Assembly: GCF_001262495.1 (NCBI RefSeq)
Contig: NZ_LGYE01000004.1
Location: 235,758-299,757 of the forward strand
DNA length: 64,000 bases
DNA from: Microbacterium sp. GCS4
Lineage (GTDB): Bacteria > Actinomycetota > Actinomycetes > Actinomycetales > Microbacteriaceae
Direction: 5' to 3'
In this document: piece after piece, positions 40,699-48,906 of the stretch
Layout of the letters: each line of letters starts with the position of its first letter
Position numbering within the stretch: position 1 is the first letter of the stretch
Notes under the pieces: generated by a model
The model's database searches: none
Told to the model about the DNA's origin: nothing
Seen by the model: only the letters and a program-made list of their open reading frames with translations
Translations under genes and position numbers: made by a program

Positions 40699-42012
40699 TC
40701 AGGCCGACGGGAGGCGGACGACGAACCGCGCCCCGCCCCAGCGCGAGTCGTCGATCGTCACGGATCCGCCGCTCGCGCCGGCGATGCCGCGGGCGATCGC
40801 GAGCCCGAGGCCGCTGCCCCCGGCATCCCTGCTGCGTGCCTCGTCGAGACGGACGAACCGCTCGAAGATCCGCTCGCGCTCCGCAGGGGGAACGCCGTGT
40901 CCGTCGTCCTCGACCGTGACGGACACGGTCCCTGCGGACTCCGTCACCCCGATCGCGATGCGCCCGACGCTGTGCCGGGCGGCGTTGTCGGCGAGGTTGC
41001 GCAGCAGCTGTCCCATCAACCGCGGATCCGCGTGCACCCGCGCCGCCTGGATCCCCGAGCCGTCGACGTCGAGACCGCGCGCGCGGAGCCGCCGCACCTC
41101 GCTCAGGGCGACGTCGTCGAGGTCGACCGATTCCGTGAGGCTCGTCGCTCCTTCGTCGAGGCGGGCGAGCAGCAGCAGCGACTCCACGATTCCCTGCAGC
41201 CGAAGGCCCTCGTCCGACACGACCTCGGCCAGCTCGCCGATGCTCGTGGTCGCGGGGTGCGCCTGGGCGAGTTCGGCGTGCTGACGGATCGTCGCCAGCG
41301 GGGAGCGCAGCTCGTGCGAGGCATCCGAGACGAACCGCCTCTGGGCGGTCGCTGCGGCGTCGAGCCGATCGAGCATGCCGTTCATGGTGGTGGCGAGCGC
41401 GGCGATCTCGTCGGCAGACGCCGGCACCTCGACCCGTCGGTGGAGGCGCTCTGCGGTGATGCCGTCGACCTCCTCGCGGATGCGGGTCACCGGTCTGAGC
41501 GCCCGGCCGACCACGAGCCAGGTCGTGATCGCCACGAGGACGAGCAGCAACGGCACCGCGACCGCGAGCAGCAGCGCGACGGTCTGCAACGCGTCATCGT
41601 CGTCGTCGAGCGGCACCGCGAGCACGAGGGTCTCGTCGCCCTTGAGATCCTCCGACACGACGAGCATCGGCTTGTCGTCGATCGTCACGGTGCGGGGGTC
41701 GTCGCCGAACGGCAGGGGCGAGGTTCCCCTCTCATCCTGCGCCTCCTCGCTTGCGGCCCGCACGGCTCCGCTGCGATCGATCACCTGCACGATCTCGTCG
41801 TCCAGCATGCCGATCTCGCGACCTCCGGGTCCGTCGAGGCGATCGGCGAGTTCTTCCGCGCGCTGCTCGGCGGCGCGCTCCGCGTTGGAACGGAGGCTGG
41901 CGCCCAGGATGCCGTAGAACGTGAACGCCCCGACCAGCAGCGCCACCGCGACGACGGCGGTCGCGCCGAGAGTCGTCCTGCCGCGGACGGAGCGCCAGCC
42001 GCGACTACCCAC
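40699..42012 (-). CDS. OmpR-type sensor histidine kinase
   Basis: 437-residue kinase. Two membrane helices (about 15-37 and 145-169) flank an acidic extracytoplasmic sensor region. HAMP-like sequence follows (GRALRPVTRIREEVDGITAERLHRRVEVP), then HisKA with H233 in SDASHELRSPLATI and an HATPase domain (NLADNAARHS, EDDGHGVPPAERERIFERF, GGSGLGLAIARG). GTG start at 42012 overlaps the end of the regulator gene by 8 bp. It may sense the envelope state and control the PepSY gene downstream. Confidence 0.93.
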   Translation of the reverse strand: MGSRGWRSVRGRTTLGATAVVAVALLVGAFTFYGILGASLRSNAERAAEQRAEELADRLDGPGGREIGMLDDEIVQVIDRSGAVRAASEEAQDERGTSPLPFGDDPRTVTIDDKPMLVVSEDLKGDETLVLAVPLDDDDDALQTVALLLAVAVPLLLVLVAITTWLVVGRALRPVTRIREEVDGITAERLHRRVEVPASADEIAALATTMNGMLDRLDAAATAQRRFVSDASHELRSPLATIRQHAELAQAHPATTSIGELAEVVSDEGLRLQGIVESLLLLARLDEGATSLTESVDLDDVALSEVRRLRARGLDVDGSGIQAARVHADPRLMGQLLRNLADNAARHSVGRIAIGVTESAGTVSVTVEDDGHGVPPAERERIFERFVRLDEARSRDAGGSGLGLAIARGIAGASGGSVTIDDSRWGGARFVVRLPSA

Positions 42013-42682
42013 CGTCGGCCGCCAGCCGGTAACCCGCGCCGCGGATGGTCTCGATCGCCTCGCGGCCGAACGGCTTGTCGAGCTTGCGCCGCAGATGGCC
42101 CACGTAGACCTCGACGATGTTGGGGTCGCCGTCGAAGTCGTCGTCCCACACGCCGTCGATGAGCGCCCGCTTCGACAGCACCTGGCCGCGATGGCGCATC
42201 AGGTGCTCGAGCACCGCGAACTCGCGGGCGGTCAGCGGGATGAGGGTGTCGCCGCGCCACACGCGGTGGGCAGCGGGATCGAGGCGGAGGTCGCCCGCCT
42301 CGAGGATCGTCGGACGAGCGACGGCTCCGTGCCGCACGAGGGCACGCAGTCGGGCGACGAGGATCGCGAACGAGAACGGCTTGGTGACGTAGTCGTCCGC
42401 GCCGGTCTCGAGTGCCTCGACCTGGTCCCACTCGCCGTCCTTCGCGGTGAGCATGAGCACGGGGGTCCAGTTCTCCTCGGCGCGCAGCGCCTCGCAGACC
42501 TTCCAGCCGCTCATGCCGGGCATCATGAGGTCGAGCACGATCGCGTCGTAGCGGTTCTCTCGCGCGCGCCACAGGCCGTCGACGCCGTCGTGGGCGACGT
42601 CGACCGCGAAGCCCTCGGCTTCGAGGCCTCGGCGCACGGCATCCGCCAGACGCACCTCGTCGTCCACCACCAGGATCCGCAT
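42005..42682 (-). CDS. OmpR-family response regulator
   Basis: 225-residue regulator. The receiver domain has acidic residues VDDE, D51 in IVLDLMMPGMSGWKV, the switch threonine in MLTAKD and the lysine in VTKPFSF. The C-terminal winged helix (about 130-222) contains LIPLTAREFAVLEHLMRHRGQVLSKRAL and IRGAGYRLA. ATG at 42682 gives the standard MRILVVDDE N-terminus; the open frame continues far upstream but is not coding. The kinase start overlaps its stop. The target is probably the local PepSY gene. Confidence 0.95.
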   Translation of the reverse strand: MRILVVDDEVRLADAVRRGLEAEGFAVDVAHDGVDGLWRARENRYDAIVLDLMMPGMSGWKVCEALRAEENWTPVLMLTAKDGEWDQVEALETGADDYVTKPFSFAILVARLRALVRHGAVARPTILEAGDLRLDPAAHRVWRGDTLIPLTAREFAVLEHLMRHRGQVLSKRALIDGVWDDDFDGDPNIVEVYVGHLRRKLDKPFGREAIETIRGAGYRLAADGG

Positions 42683-42793
42683 GCCTCCAGTGTGGCGTGC
42701 GCACGCTGAATCAGGGCTGAAGCCGCGGCGTCTGCGACAATCGGGGCATCGGCGGGGGACACGCCGTGTCTCTGACGCGAAGGGGATCGCGAA

Positions 42794-43681
42794 GTGGATG
42801 CTGTCGAGGAGCCGCCCTCCGGTCATGGGCCGCAGGAGTTCGCCGATGCCCTGCGAGACGCCGTACGGCGACGGGGTGTCTCGTTGCGCAGCCTGCAGCA
42901 GCGTCTGCGGCATCGGGGCCATGAGGTCAGCGTCGCGACGCTGTCGCTCTGGCAGTCGGGGGCCCGGCGGCCGGGGACGGACGCGTCGGCGGACGTGGTG
43001 CGCGAGCTGGAGGAGCTGCTGGGTCTGAAGGAGGCGGCGCTGGCCGGGCTGCTGACCCGACGTCGACGGGTGCCGGAGGACCGCAACGTGCCGTTCGCGA
43101 GCTTCGTCGGCCTCGGCCACAATGAGGTCACCGACGAGGGAGCCTCGCGTGAGCTGTCCGAGCGGTCGGCGATGATGATCTCGTACATCGACGCGAGCGG
43201 TCAGCTGACGCGCAATGTCCTTCGCAACGCCTGGCAGGCGCGGATCGACGGCGCCCAGGAGGTCGCGGCGTTCACCACCATCGAGCCGGCGGAGGTGGCG
43301 GCCCCTGTGCTCCGCGGGCTGATCGGATGCGAGCTGGTCGACATCGTCGTCGACTGGCAGCAGCGGCTCGTGCGGCCCACCGTGCGGTTGCATTCTCCCC
43401 TGCAGCGGGGTGAGATCGCGATGACGGAATGGGAGACGACGGATCATCGATACGAGCCCGGAGCGACCAGTACGGTGCAGGGTCTGGTCGCGGTGCGCCC
43501 CGAGGTCGAGGTCGGCGTGTTCATCTACTTCGATCCGGAGTTCCTCCCCCGACGCTGCGTCGTGACCGTGCAGGAGGACGGACCGGAGCGCAGCTTCACC
43601 GTGCCGCTCGTCGGGAACAGCGCGTCGCATGTCGAGTTCGATTTCGGCCCGGGCAGCATCGTGCTCGAGTGGGAGTGGTGA
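42794..43681 (+). CDS. XRE-type DNA-binding protein with unknown C-terminal domain
   Basis: 295-residue protein. The N-terminal helix-turn-helix (about 13-75: EFADALRDAVRRRGVSLRSLQQRLRHRG, then SVATLSLWQSGARRPG) is XRE-like. A basic linker (LLTRRRRVPEDRN) leads to a beta-rich domain of about 180 residues ending FDFGPGSIVLEWEW that I do not recognise. GTG start behind AAGGGGA. It is divergent from the OmpR-type regulator and may respond to envelope or metabolic signals. A GACAATCGG at 42740-42748 upstream may be its -10 region. Confidence 0.75.
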   Translation: MDAVEEPPSGHGPQEFADALRDAVRRRGVSLRSLQQRLRHRGHEVSVATLSLWQSGARRPGTDASADVVRELEELLGLKEAALAGLLTRRRRVPEDRNVPFASFVGLGHNEVTDEGASRELSERSAMMISYIDASGQLTRNVLRNAWQARIDGAQEVAAFTTIEPAEVAAPVLRGLIGCELVDIVVDWQQRLVRPTVRLHSPLQRGEIAMTEWETTDHRYEPGATSTVQGLVAVRPEVEVGVFIYFDPEFLPRRCVVTVQEDGPERSFTVPLVGNSASHVEFDFGPGSIVLEWEW

Positions 43682-43692
43682 GCGTTCGGTCC

Positions 43693-44235
43693 TCAGGGTC
43701 GCAGCCGTGCCTGGATCGCGCGGACGGCATCGCCGCGGACTCCTCGCGCCAGCAGTCCCGGGCCGAGGGGCCCCGCCACGTCGTCGCCGAGGAGGGGGAG
43801 TCGACCGAGAGCCGTCGCCGACGCGTGGTCGAGCAGACGCAGCTGCGCATCGATCTCGTCGGGGGCCTGCTCCGGCGCGCTGAGACTCACGGCCTCGATC
43901 GCGTAGGCCGCCGCGCCGAGGGCGTGCGCGCCCATGTGAGCGACACCGGCCGCTTGGGCGGCGGATCGCGCTGCGGCGACTCCCGCCGGGGTCGTCGCGC
44001 TCGCCGCAGCACGTCCCGCCTCGAGTCGGCGGCGGATCTGGCCCGCGGTGTCGAGTTCTCCGCGGCCGTACGCCCGGGCTCGGGCGATCGCGTCGCGCGG
44101 TCGGTCGTCGTCGGGTGCGTCCCGCTCGAACAGCCAGAGCACCCGCTCCGCGCAGGCGGCTGCCCACAGGGCGAGCAGGCGTCGTTCGGATTCGGGCAGA
44201 GTCTGCGGAGACAGCCGCTTCGCGGAGCCGGTCAC
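43693..44235 (-). CDS. Imm5-like putative immunity protein
   Basis: 180-residue alanine-rich helical protein. The pattern LLALWAAACAERVLWLFERDAPDDDRPRDAIARARAYGRGE, followed by AAARSAAQAAGVAHMGAHALGAAAYAIEA, matches proteins often annotated as putative (Imm5-like) immunity proteins. No toxin or nuclease gene is adjacent, so the name is only a family label. GTG start overlaps the DUF6194 stop (GTGA), so the two are co-translated. Confidence 0.68.
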   Translation of the reverse strand: MTGSAKRLSPQTLPESERRLLALWAAACAERVLWLFERDAPDDDRPRDAIARARAYGRGELDTAGQIRRRLEAGRAAASATTPAGVAAARSAAQAAGVAHMGAHALGAAAYAIEAVSLSAPEQAPDEIDAQLRLLDHASATALGRLPLLGDDVAGPLGPGLLARGVRGDAVRAIQARLRP

Positions 44236-44666
44236 CGGGAGCGCCGTTCCGAGCGCGCGCGAGCGGCGTCGTGCGCCTCGCTCAACAGGACGAGGACCGT
44301 CGACGATGTGCGCGCGCCCGGCGCGACGACGCTCACCCAGCCGGCGTCGCCGTAGAGCGGATGCCGCACGATGACGTCTCCGTCGGACGGGTCAGACGCG
44401 GGGTCGGCGAGATCGTGCACGCGGTCGCGCCCGACGCGGATGTTGACGCGGAACCGTCCTGAGACGTCGAGGGAGGATGACGTGTCGTCGGGGTAGTCCT
44501 TCGTGATGATCGTGGCGTACGGCTGGGTGCGCTCCGGCATCCGTCCGTCGGGTGCGTGGTAGAAGAACGCATCGCCCACGGCGAGCGGGGGGAACGCGCC
44601 GCCCGGTTCGGGGACGATCACGAGTGAGCCGTCGAGCCCGCGGATGTGTCGGATGATCGTCTGCAT
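44232..44666 (-). CDS. DUF6194-family protein
   Basis: 144-residue soluble protein. The opening MQTIIRHIRGLDGSLVIVPEPG, the core GDAFFYHAPDGRMPERTQPYATIITKDYPDDTSSSLDVSGRFRVNIRVGRDRV and the end HPLYGDAGWVSVVAPGART fit DUF6194, which has no known function. ATG at 44666 is chosen because GAGGA then sits 6 bases upstream; the ATG at 44672 abuts it. Divergent from a MerR-type regulator, which may control this operon. Confidence 0.75.
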   Translation of the reverse strand: MQTIIRHIRGLDGSLVIVPEPGGAFPPLAVGDAFFYHAPDGRMPERTQPYATIITKDYPDDTSSSLDVSGRFRVNIRVGRDRVHDLADPASDPSDGDVIVRHPLYGDAGWVSVVAPGARTSSTVLVLLSEAHDAARARSERRSR

Positions 44667-44734
44667 GTCCATTCCTCAATGATGAAGTTGACGTGCTTAT
44701 GTGGACTCCGAGTCCGGAAAGACGGGAGCTGAGC

Positions 44735-45439
44735 ATGGAAGACCCTCAAGTCGTCCACACGACCGCGCAGCTGGCTCGGCTCGTCGGCTACTCGACGCAG
44801 CAGGTGCGCGACCTCGAACGGCTGGGCGTGCTGCCGCGAGCCGACCGCGGTGCGAACGGCTACCGCCGCTACGGCGACCGTCATGCCGTCGCGCTGCGCG
44901 CCTACCGCGATCTCGCCGCGGCGATCGGCCCGGTGCCCGCGCGGATCCTCATGCCCGAGCTGATCGCGGCCACGCTCGACGGCGCGGCTGAGCGCATCGA
45001 TGCGCTGCACGCGGAGCTCGCCGAGGAGCGCCGGCGGGTCCGGGAGGCGCTGCGCGGGCTGGACGCGGCGGTGGCCGACGTCGACGACGTGTTCGAGGAT
45101 GCCGACGCGATGACGATCACCGAGCTCTCCGTCGCGCTCGGCGTGCGCGCATCGGCGCTGCGGCACTGGGAGCGCGAAGGCCTGGTGCGACCGGACCGGG
45201 CCTCGGTCGTGCGCTCATACGGATCCGCGGCGATCACCGAGGCGCGCATCGTGGCCGCACTGCGCGCGGGAGGCTACGGGATCCCACTCATCGCGGGCGT
45301 GCTCGACCAGGTGCGCGAGCACGGTTTCACGGCCGATGCGGAGCGGGTGTTGACCGAACGCCTCGCGGCGCTCTCGCAGCGCAGCGTGAAGCTCCTCGCC
45401 GCGGCGGGAGCGCTGCATGATCTCCTCCTCGACCTCTGA
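44735..45439 (+). CDS. MerR-family regulator with two helix-turn-helix domains
   Basis: 234-residue regulator. The N-terminal MerR domain is TTAQLARLVGYSTQQVRDLERLGVLPRADRGANGYRRYGDRH (about 8-49). A second domain near residues 128-165 (MTITELSVALGVRASALRHWEREGLVRPDRASVVRSYG) has the same pattern. Most MerR proteins have one HTH and an effector-binding C-terminus, so this one may bind a double-length or asymmetric site. ATG at 44735 with GGGAGCTGAGC upstream. It is divergent from the DUF6194-Imm5 pair across a 68-bp gap. Confidence 0.88.
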   Translation: MEDPQVVHTTAQLARLVGYSTQQVRDLERLGVLPRADRGANGYRRYGDRHAVALRAYRDLAAAIGPVPARILMPELIAATLDGAAERIDALHAELAEERRRVREALRGLDAAVADVDDVFEDADAMTITELSVALGVRASALRHWEREGLVRPDRASVVRSYGSAAITEARIVAALRAGGYGIPLIAGVLDQVREHGFTADAERVLTERLAALSQRSVKLLAAAGALHDLLLDL

Positions 45440-45476
45440 TCCCGGGGTCTCGCGGCACAGGGGCGCACGCAACGAA

Positions 45477-45537
45477 GGAGATCTCCCGTTCGGAAGGAGC
45501 GGATGCGGGGATTCGTCCTTCCGAACGCGAGATCTCC
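45477..45537. terminator. Bidirectional hairpin terminator
   Basis: Arms 45477-45498 and 45516-45537 pair over 22 bp with one mismatch (GGAGATCTC...CGTTCGGAAGGA). It lies between the convergent MerR and CDGSH genes. Confidence 0.82.
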
Positions 45538-45574
45538 GCCCGACCGGGTGCGGCGAGAGACGCCGATGATGACC

Positions 45575-45778
45575 TCACACGTCGGTGCGGAACCCCGCGG
45601 CCTTGTGCGTGCCGTCGCAGAACGGCTTGATCGTCGACAGCCCGCAGCGGCACAGCGCGACGGTGCGGCGTCGCTGCTCGACCGGCGTGCCGTCGTCCCC
45701 GAGAAGGTCGACGCGACCCCGCACGAGCAACGGGCCGTCGGGGTAGGCCGTGATGGTCACCTCGTCCTCGTGGCTCAT
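45575..45778 (-). CDS. CDGSH-type iron-sulfur protein
   Basis: 67-residue small protein with the CDGSH [2Fe-2S] motif C-x-C...C-D-G-x-H (ALCRCGLSTIKPFCDGTHKAAGF). The last half binds the cluster; the first half is a small beta module (ITAYPDGPLLVRGRVDLL). It begins in an ATGA overlap with the end of the heme-oxygenase-like gene, so the two are expressed together and probably act on the same redox process. Confidence 0.88.
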   Translation of the reverse strand: MSHEDEVTITAYPDGPLLVRGRVDLLGDDGTPVEQRRRTVALCRCGLSTIKPFCDGTHKAAGFRTDV

Positions 45779-46809
45779 CGTCCCGCCCCGGTCCGCAGCG
45801 CGGACTCCCCGCGCTGCCAGGAGTCGAGCATGTGGCCGGCCGCCCATCCGTCGACGGCCAGGCACGCGGCGGCGCCGAACATGATGTCGGGCAGCAGCTC
45901 GGGCTGGTCCTCCGCGAGGGCCCCGGCGAGGTCGCGGGCGGCGATCTGCTCGTGCACGGCATCCGCTTCGACGTGCTCGTCAAAGTAGTCCGTCACGTCG
46001 TCGCCATACCCGAGACGCCGGAGCCCCTCGGCGTAGAGGCGGTTCGGGATCGACGAGGTCATCTCGAACGCGGCGAGGTGGCCGACGATCGAGCCGACGA
46101 GCCTCCGGTTCAGGCCGAACAGCGACATGGTGTTGTGCGAGGCGAGCGTGATCGCGGGGGCATCGTCGACGTAGGTGCCGTAGGCGTCGTCGAGACCCGC
46201 ACCGCGCATGGCGCGCGCGAAGATCTCGGCGTGCACGCGGTCCGGTCGACCGCCGCCGTACTCGTCGGACTGGATCTCCACCAGCGCCGCCTTCGCCCGG
46301 CCGTGCAGACGGGGAATGGCCCAGGAGTGGGGATCGGCTTCGCGGAGCGTGTAGATGGATCGCAGCATGAAGAACTCGGTGGACTGGTCCCGCGTGGCCT
46401 TCTTCGCGAGGTAGCGCGAGAGGCTCGGTCCCGTGTCGGCCTCGGCCAGCGCGAACAGGGCGCGCCCGACGGCATCCACCGACGGCTCGGGCAGGTCGGG
46501 CATCGGGACGGATGCGCGCAGCGCGGCCTCGAACGCGGCCTCCAGCGTGAGACGCGTCGCGATCAGCTCGGCATCCCATTCGCGTGCCGGGTCCAGACCG
46601 GTCAGCGATCCGTAGGACGAGGCGTAGAGGAGGAAGAGCGCGAGTTGCACGTCGTCGTCGCGGACGATGTCGGCCGTCGTCGTGAGCGCGTCGGTCGCGA
46701 CCTCGGAGGGCGGGATGTCGGCACGTCCCTGCAGCTGCGCCAGCACGGCCTCGCTGATCGGGCCACGGGTGGCGATGCTGTCGAGCGCGGAGTGCGCGAG
46801 CACGGTCAT
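45775..46809 (-). CDS. Heme-oxygenase-like iron-containing redox enzyme family protein
   Basis: 344-residue helical protein of the HDO (heme-oxygenase-like diiron) superfamily, usually annotated as iron-containing redox enzyme. Candidate metal ligands lie in RVHAEIFARAMRG and in DYFDEHVEADAVHEQ, each with His and Glu at helix spacing. ATG at 46809 starts MTVLAHSALD; GGAAGCTTCCGATG-like sequence precedes it. HDO enzymes oxidise or cleave small substrates with a diiron centre. The overlapping CDGSH ferredoxin-like protein could be its electron donor. Confidence 0.8.
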   Translation of the reverse strand: MTVLAHSALDSIATRGPISEAVLAQLQGRADIPPSEVATDALTTTADIVRDDDVQLALFLLYASSYGSLTGLDPAREWDAELIATRLTLEAAFEAALRASVPMPDLPEPSVDAVGRALFALAEADTGPSLSRYLAKKATRDQSTEFFMLRSIYTLREADPHSWAIPRLHGRAKAALVEIQSDEYGGGRPDRVHAEIFARAMRGAGLDDAYGTYVDDAPAITLASHNTMSLFGLNRRLVGSIVGHLAAFEMTSSIPNRLYAEGLRRLGYGDDVTDYFDEHVEADAVHEQIAARDLAGALAEDQPELLPDIMFGAAACLAVDGWAAGHMLDSWQRGESALRTGAGR

Positions 46810-46938
46810 CGGAAGCTCCCATCGATCGGATCTCCGCAGTCTCGTCGTCGCACCGGATTCGCAGAAGGGTCTTGACGCCGCGGTCGATGGGGCACACGGA
46901 TGCTCGCCCGCACCGCCGACCTGTGGTTGCATGACGAC

Positions 46939-47469
46939 ATGAGTGTGACGCGAGGGGACCGGCAGGGGTGGATGCGGGTGCCGAGTGCGGTCGCCCTGAT
47001 GACGGCGACGGCACTGCTGATCTCCGGATGCGCGGTGGCCGCGCCGTCGGGCGCCGGCGCGAGTGCGAGCCCGACGCCCACCGCGGCCTGCCCGCAGGTC
47101 GAGGGGATCGACCTGCCGCCCGAGTGCGTGCCCTACGATCCCGACCACAGCATGGCGCAGAACGATCGCTACCGAGACCGCATGGACATGCCCGAGGGCG
47201 CGCAGGCCGCCGCCGACGACGCCGCCGCCCTGCTGAGCACGTCTCTCGAGAGCATCCGCTCGTCGGGGGCGATCTCGGCCGAGGCCGTGGAGGACGCCGC
47301 ACGCGATGCGGGACTGTCCGACATCACCGCGCGCGGCGATTCGGGCGCGGTGGAGTTCGGTGCTGCGGCGCCCGACGGCGGCTGCGTGTTCGGCGGGGTC
47401 AACGCGGATGCGGTCAGGGTCGAGGTCGGCGGGTACATCCTCGACGGCGGCTGCCTGCCCGCGCAGTGA
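46939..47469 (+). CDS. Lipoprotein of unknown function
   Basis: 176-residue predicted lipoprotein. The signal peptide ends in the lipobox LISGC, followed by a Ser/Thr/Pro linker and a small mature domain with four cysteines (C-P-Q, E-C-V, G-G-C-V, G-G-C-L) that could form two disulfides. ATG at 46939 gives a longer basic start; ATG at 46972 (MRVPSAVALM), with AGGGG upstream, would be enough for export and may be the true start. Monocistronic; no family recognised. Confidence 0.65.
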   Translation: MSVTRGDRQGWMRVPSAVALMTATALLISGCAVAAPSGAGASASPTPTAACPQVEGIDLPPECVPYDPDHSMAQNDRYRDRMDMPEGAQAAADDAAALLSTSLESIRSSGAISAEAVEDAARDAGLSDITARGDSGAVEFGAAAPDGGCVFGGVNADAVRVEVGGYILDGGCLPAQ

Positions 47470-47495
47470 TCCCGGCGCCGCCGGAGCGCGGCGCC

Positions 47496-47945
47496 CTACG
47501 GGTGCACCAGGTAGTGGCTCGAGATCGCGATGCGGTTCCAGCTGTTGATCACGACGGCGAGCCAGGTCACGGCCGCGATCTGCTTCTCGGAGAGGATGCC
47601 GTCGACATCGACCCCGCGGTCGACGAGACGCCCGTGGTCGCCGATCATCGTCACGCGTTCGGCGATCTGCATCGCGGCCTGCTCCTCGGGGCTGAAGTAC
47701 TGCGACTCCCACCAGCCGGCGACCACGGCGAGCCGATCCGCGGTCTCGCCCGCAGCGATCGCGTCGGCGCAGTGCATCCGCAGACAGAACGCACAGCCGT
47801 TGAGCTGCGACGCCCGCACCTTGACCAGCTCGACGAGCAGCGGCGACAGCCCGGCGTCCTTCCCCGCGGCCACGGCCTGGTCGTTGAAGTCGAGCATGGC
47901 CTTGTACGGGCCCGAGTAGGTCTTGCCGATGTTCACGTGCGACAC
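47496..47945 (-). CDS. Carboxymuconolactone decarboxylase (AhpD-like) family protein
   Basis: 149-residue protein with the AhpD core: the redox pair in C51-A-F-C54-LRMH58, preceded by LSPLLVELVKVRASQLNG, and followed by AGWWESQYFSPEEQAAMQIAERVT. Proteins with this CxxC-H centre act in peroxide or thiol redox defence. GTG at 47945 has AAGGAG 5 bases upstream. Monocistronic on the minus strand, convergent with the lipoprotein gene. Confidence 0.9.
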   Translation of the reverse strand: MSHVNIGKTYSGPYKAMLDFNDQAVAAGKDAGLSPLLVELVKVRASQLNGCAFCLRMHCADAIAAGETADRLAVVAGWWESQYFSPEEQAAMQIAERVTMIGDHGRLVDRGVDVDGILSEKQIAAVTWLAVVINSWNRIAISSHYLVHP

Positions 47946-48027
47946 GTCTTCTCCTTCGTCGATGGGGGCGCGGAGCGCGCCTCCCCTCTGATGACGACGC
48001 GGGATGCCGGGTTGTGAGGTCGTTCGT

Positions 48028-48075
48028 AGATGGAAAACGCCTCCGAAGCGACGGCTTCGGAGGCGTTTTCCATCT
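48028..48075 (-). terminator. 22-bp perfect hairpin terminator (GATGGAAAACGCCTCCGAA family, copy 1)
   Basis: Arms 48028-48049 and 48054-48075 are perfectly complementary with a GACG tetraloop. The stem sequence AGATGGAAAACGCCTCCGAA recurs at 55926-55945. It ends the seven-gene catabolic operon that runs from 55686 to 48113. Confidence 0.85.
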
Positions 48076-48112
48076 CTCACCCCTTCCGACGGGGGAGGGG
48101 GCGTGGCGGGGG

Positions 48113-48874
48113 TCAGGACGAGACGGTGACGGAGGCGTCGGCGATGAGCCCGTCCATGAGGGCGCGGGCGTTGCCGTAGCCCTCCGAGATCGCGGCGTGC
48201 TGCATGGTCAGCAGCACGTAGTCGGCGTTCTCCTTGATCGCGAACTCCTTCTCGACGGTCGTCCAGGCGGGGAGCACCCAGGGCTTGTCGTTCGCGCGAG
48301 CGGCGGCGATCACGCGGCGGAAGTCGTCGAAGTCCGCCTCGGTCTGCCGGTACGCGCCGCGACCGCTCATGGCGGCGAGGTCGCCGGGGCCGATGAAGAT
48401 GCCGTCGACGGTCGGCAGGGCCGCGATCCCCTCGACGTCCTGCAGGGCCCGGGGGTCCTCGACCATCGGGAAGACCTTGATGTCGCGGTCCTGCGCGGCG
48501 ATCCACTCGTCCGAGTAGCCGCGGTAGCCCATGGTGCGGCCGCCCGCGAGGCTGCGGGAGCCGAGCGGCGGGAACTTCGCGAAGTCCGTGATGCGCTTCG
48601 CGTGCTCGAGCCCCTCGATGTGCGGGATGATGACGCCGTCGGAGCCGAAGTCCAGCGCCTGCTGGATCGCGCCGCGCTCGGGCACGAGCACCTTCGAGAG
48701 CACTTCGAGGCCCAGGCCCTTGAGCAGCGGGATGAAGCGCTCGAGGATCGCGAGGTCGAACGAGCCGTGCTCGATGTCCAGCACGACGAAGTCGTAGCCG
48801 AGGCCCGCGACGATCTCGCCGATCGCGCTGCTGCCGTCCGAGAGCCAGGCCCCCTGCTTGAGTGTGTGAGTCAT
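48113..48874 (-). CDS. HpcH/HpaI-family aldolase
   Basis: 253-residue class II pyruvate aldolase. The metal and substrate residues are in FVVLDIEHGSFD, GSDGVIIPHIEG and VFPMVEDPRAL; the catalytic arginine region is GSRSLAGGRTMGYRGY, and the pyruvate-binding GIFIGPGDLAAMSG is present. Such enzymes split 4-hydroxy-2-oxo acids in aromatic or sugar-acid catabolism. ATG at 48874 with AAGGAA upstream. Last gene of the operon with an amidohydrolase, a LysR regulator and a dipeptide-type importer. Confidence 0.88.
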   Translation of the reverse strand: MTHTLKQGAWLSDGSSAIGEIVAGLGYDFVVLDIEHGSFDLAILERFIPLLKGLGLEVLSKVLVPERGAIQQALDFGSDGVIIPHIEGLEHAKRITDFAKFPPLGSRSLAGGRTMGYRGYSDEWIAAQDRDIKVFPMVEDPRALQDVEGIAALPTVDGIFIGPGDLAAMSGRGAYRQTEADFDDFRRVIAAARANDKPWVLPAWTTVEKEFAIKENADYVLLTMQHAAISEGYGNARALMDGLIADASVTVSS

Positions 48875-48906
48875 GATGTTCCTTTCGGTGTTGCGGGGTG
48901 GCGGCG

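Noticed and set aside
42683..44167. Upstream extension of the OmpR-type regulator frame over 1.4 kb
   Set aside because: The extension reads antisense through the XRE and Imm5-like genes and is low-complexity. The ATG at 42682 gives the exact family N-terminus.
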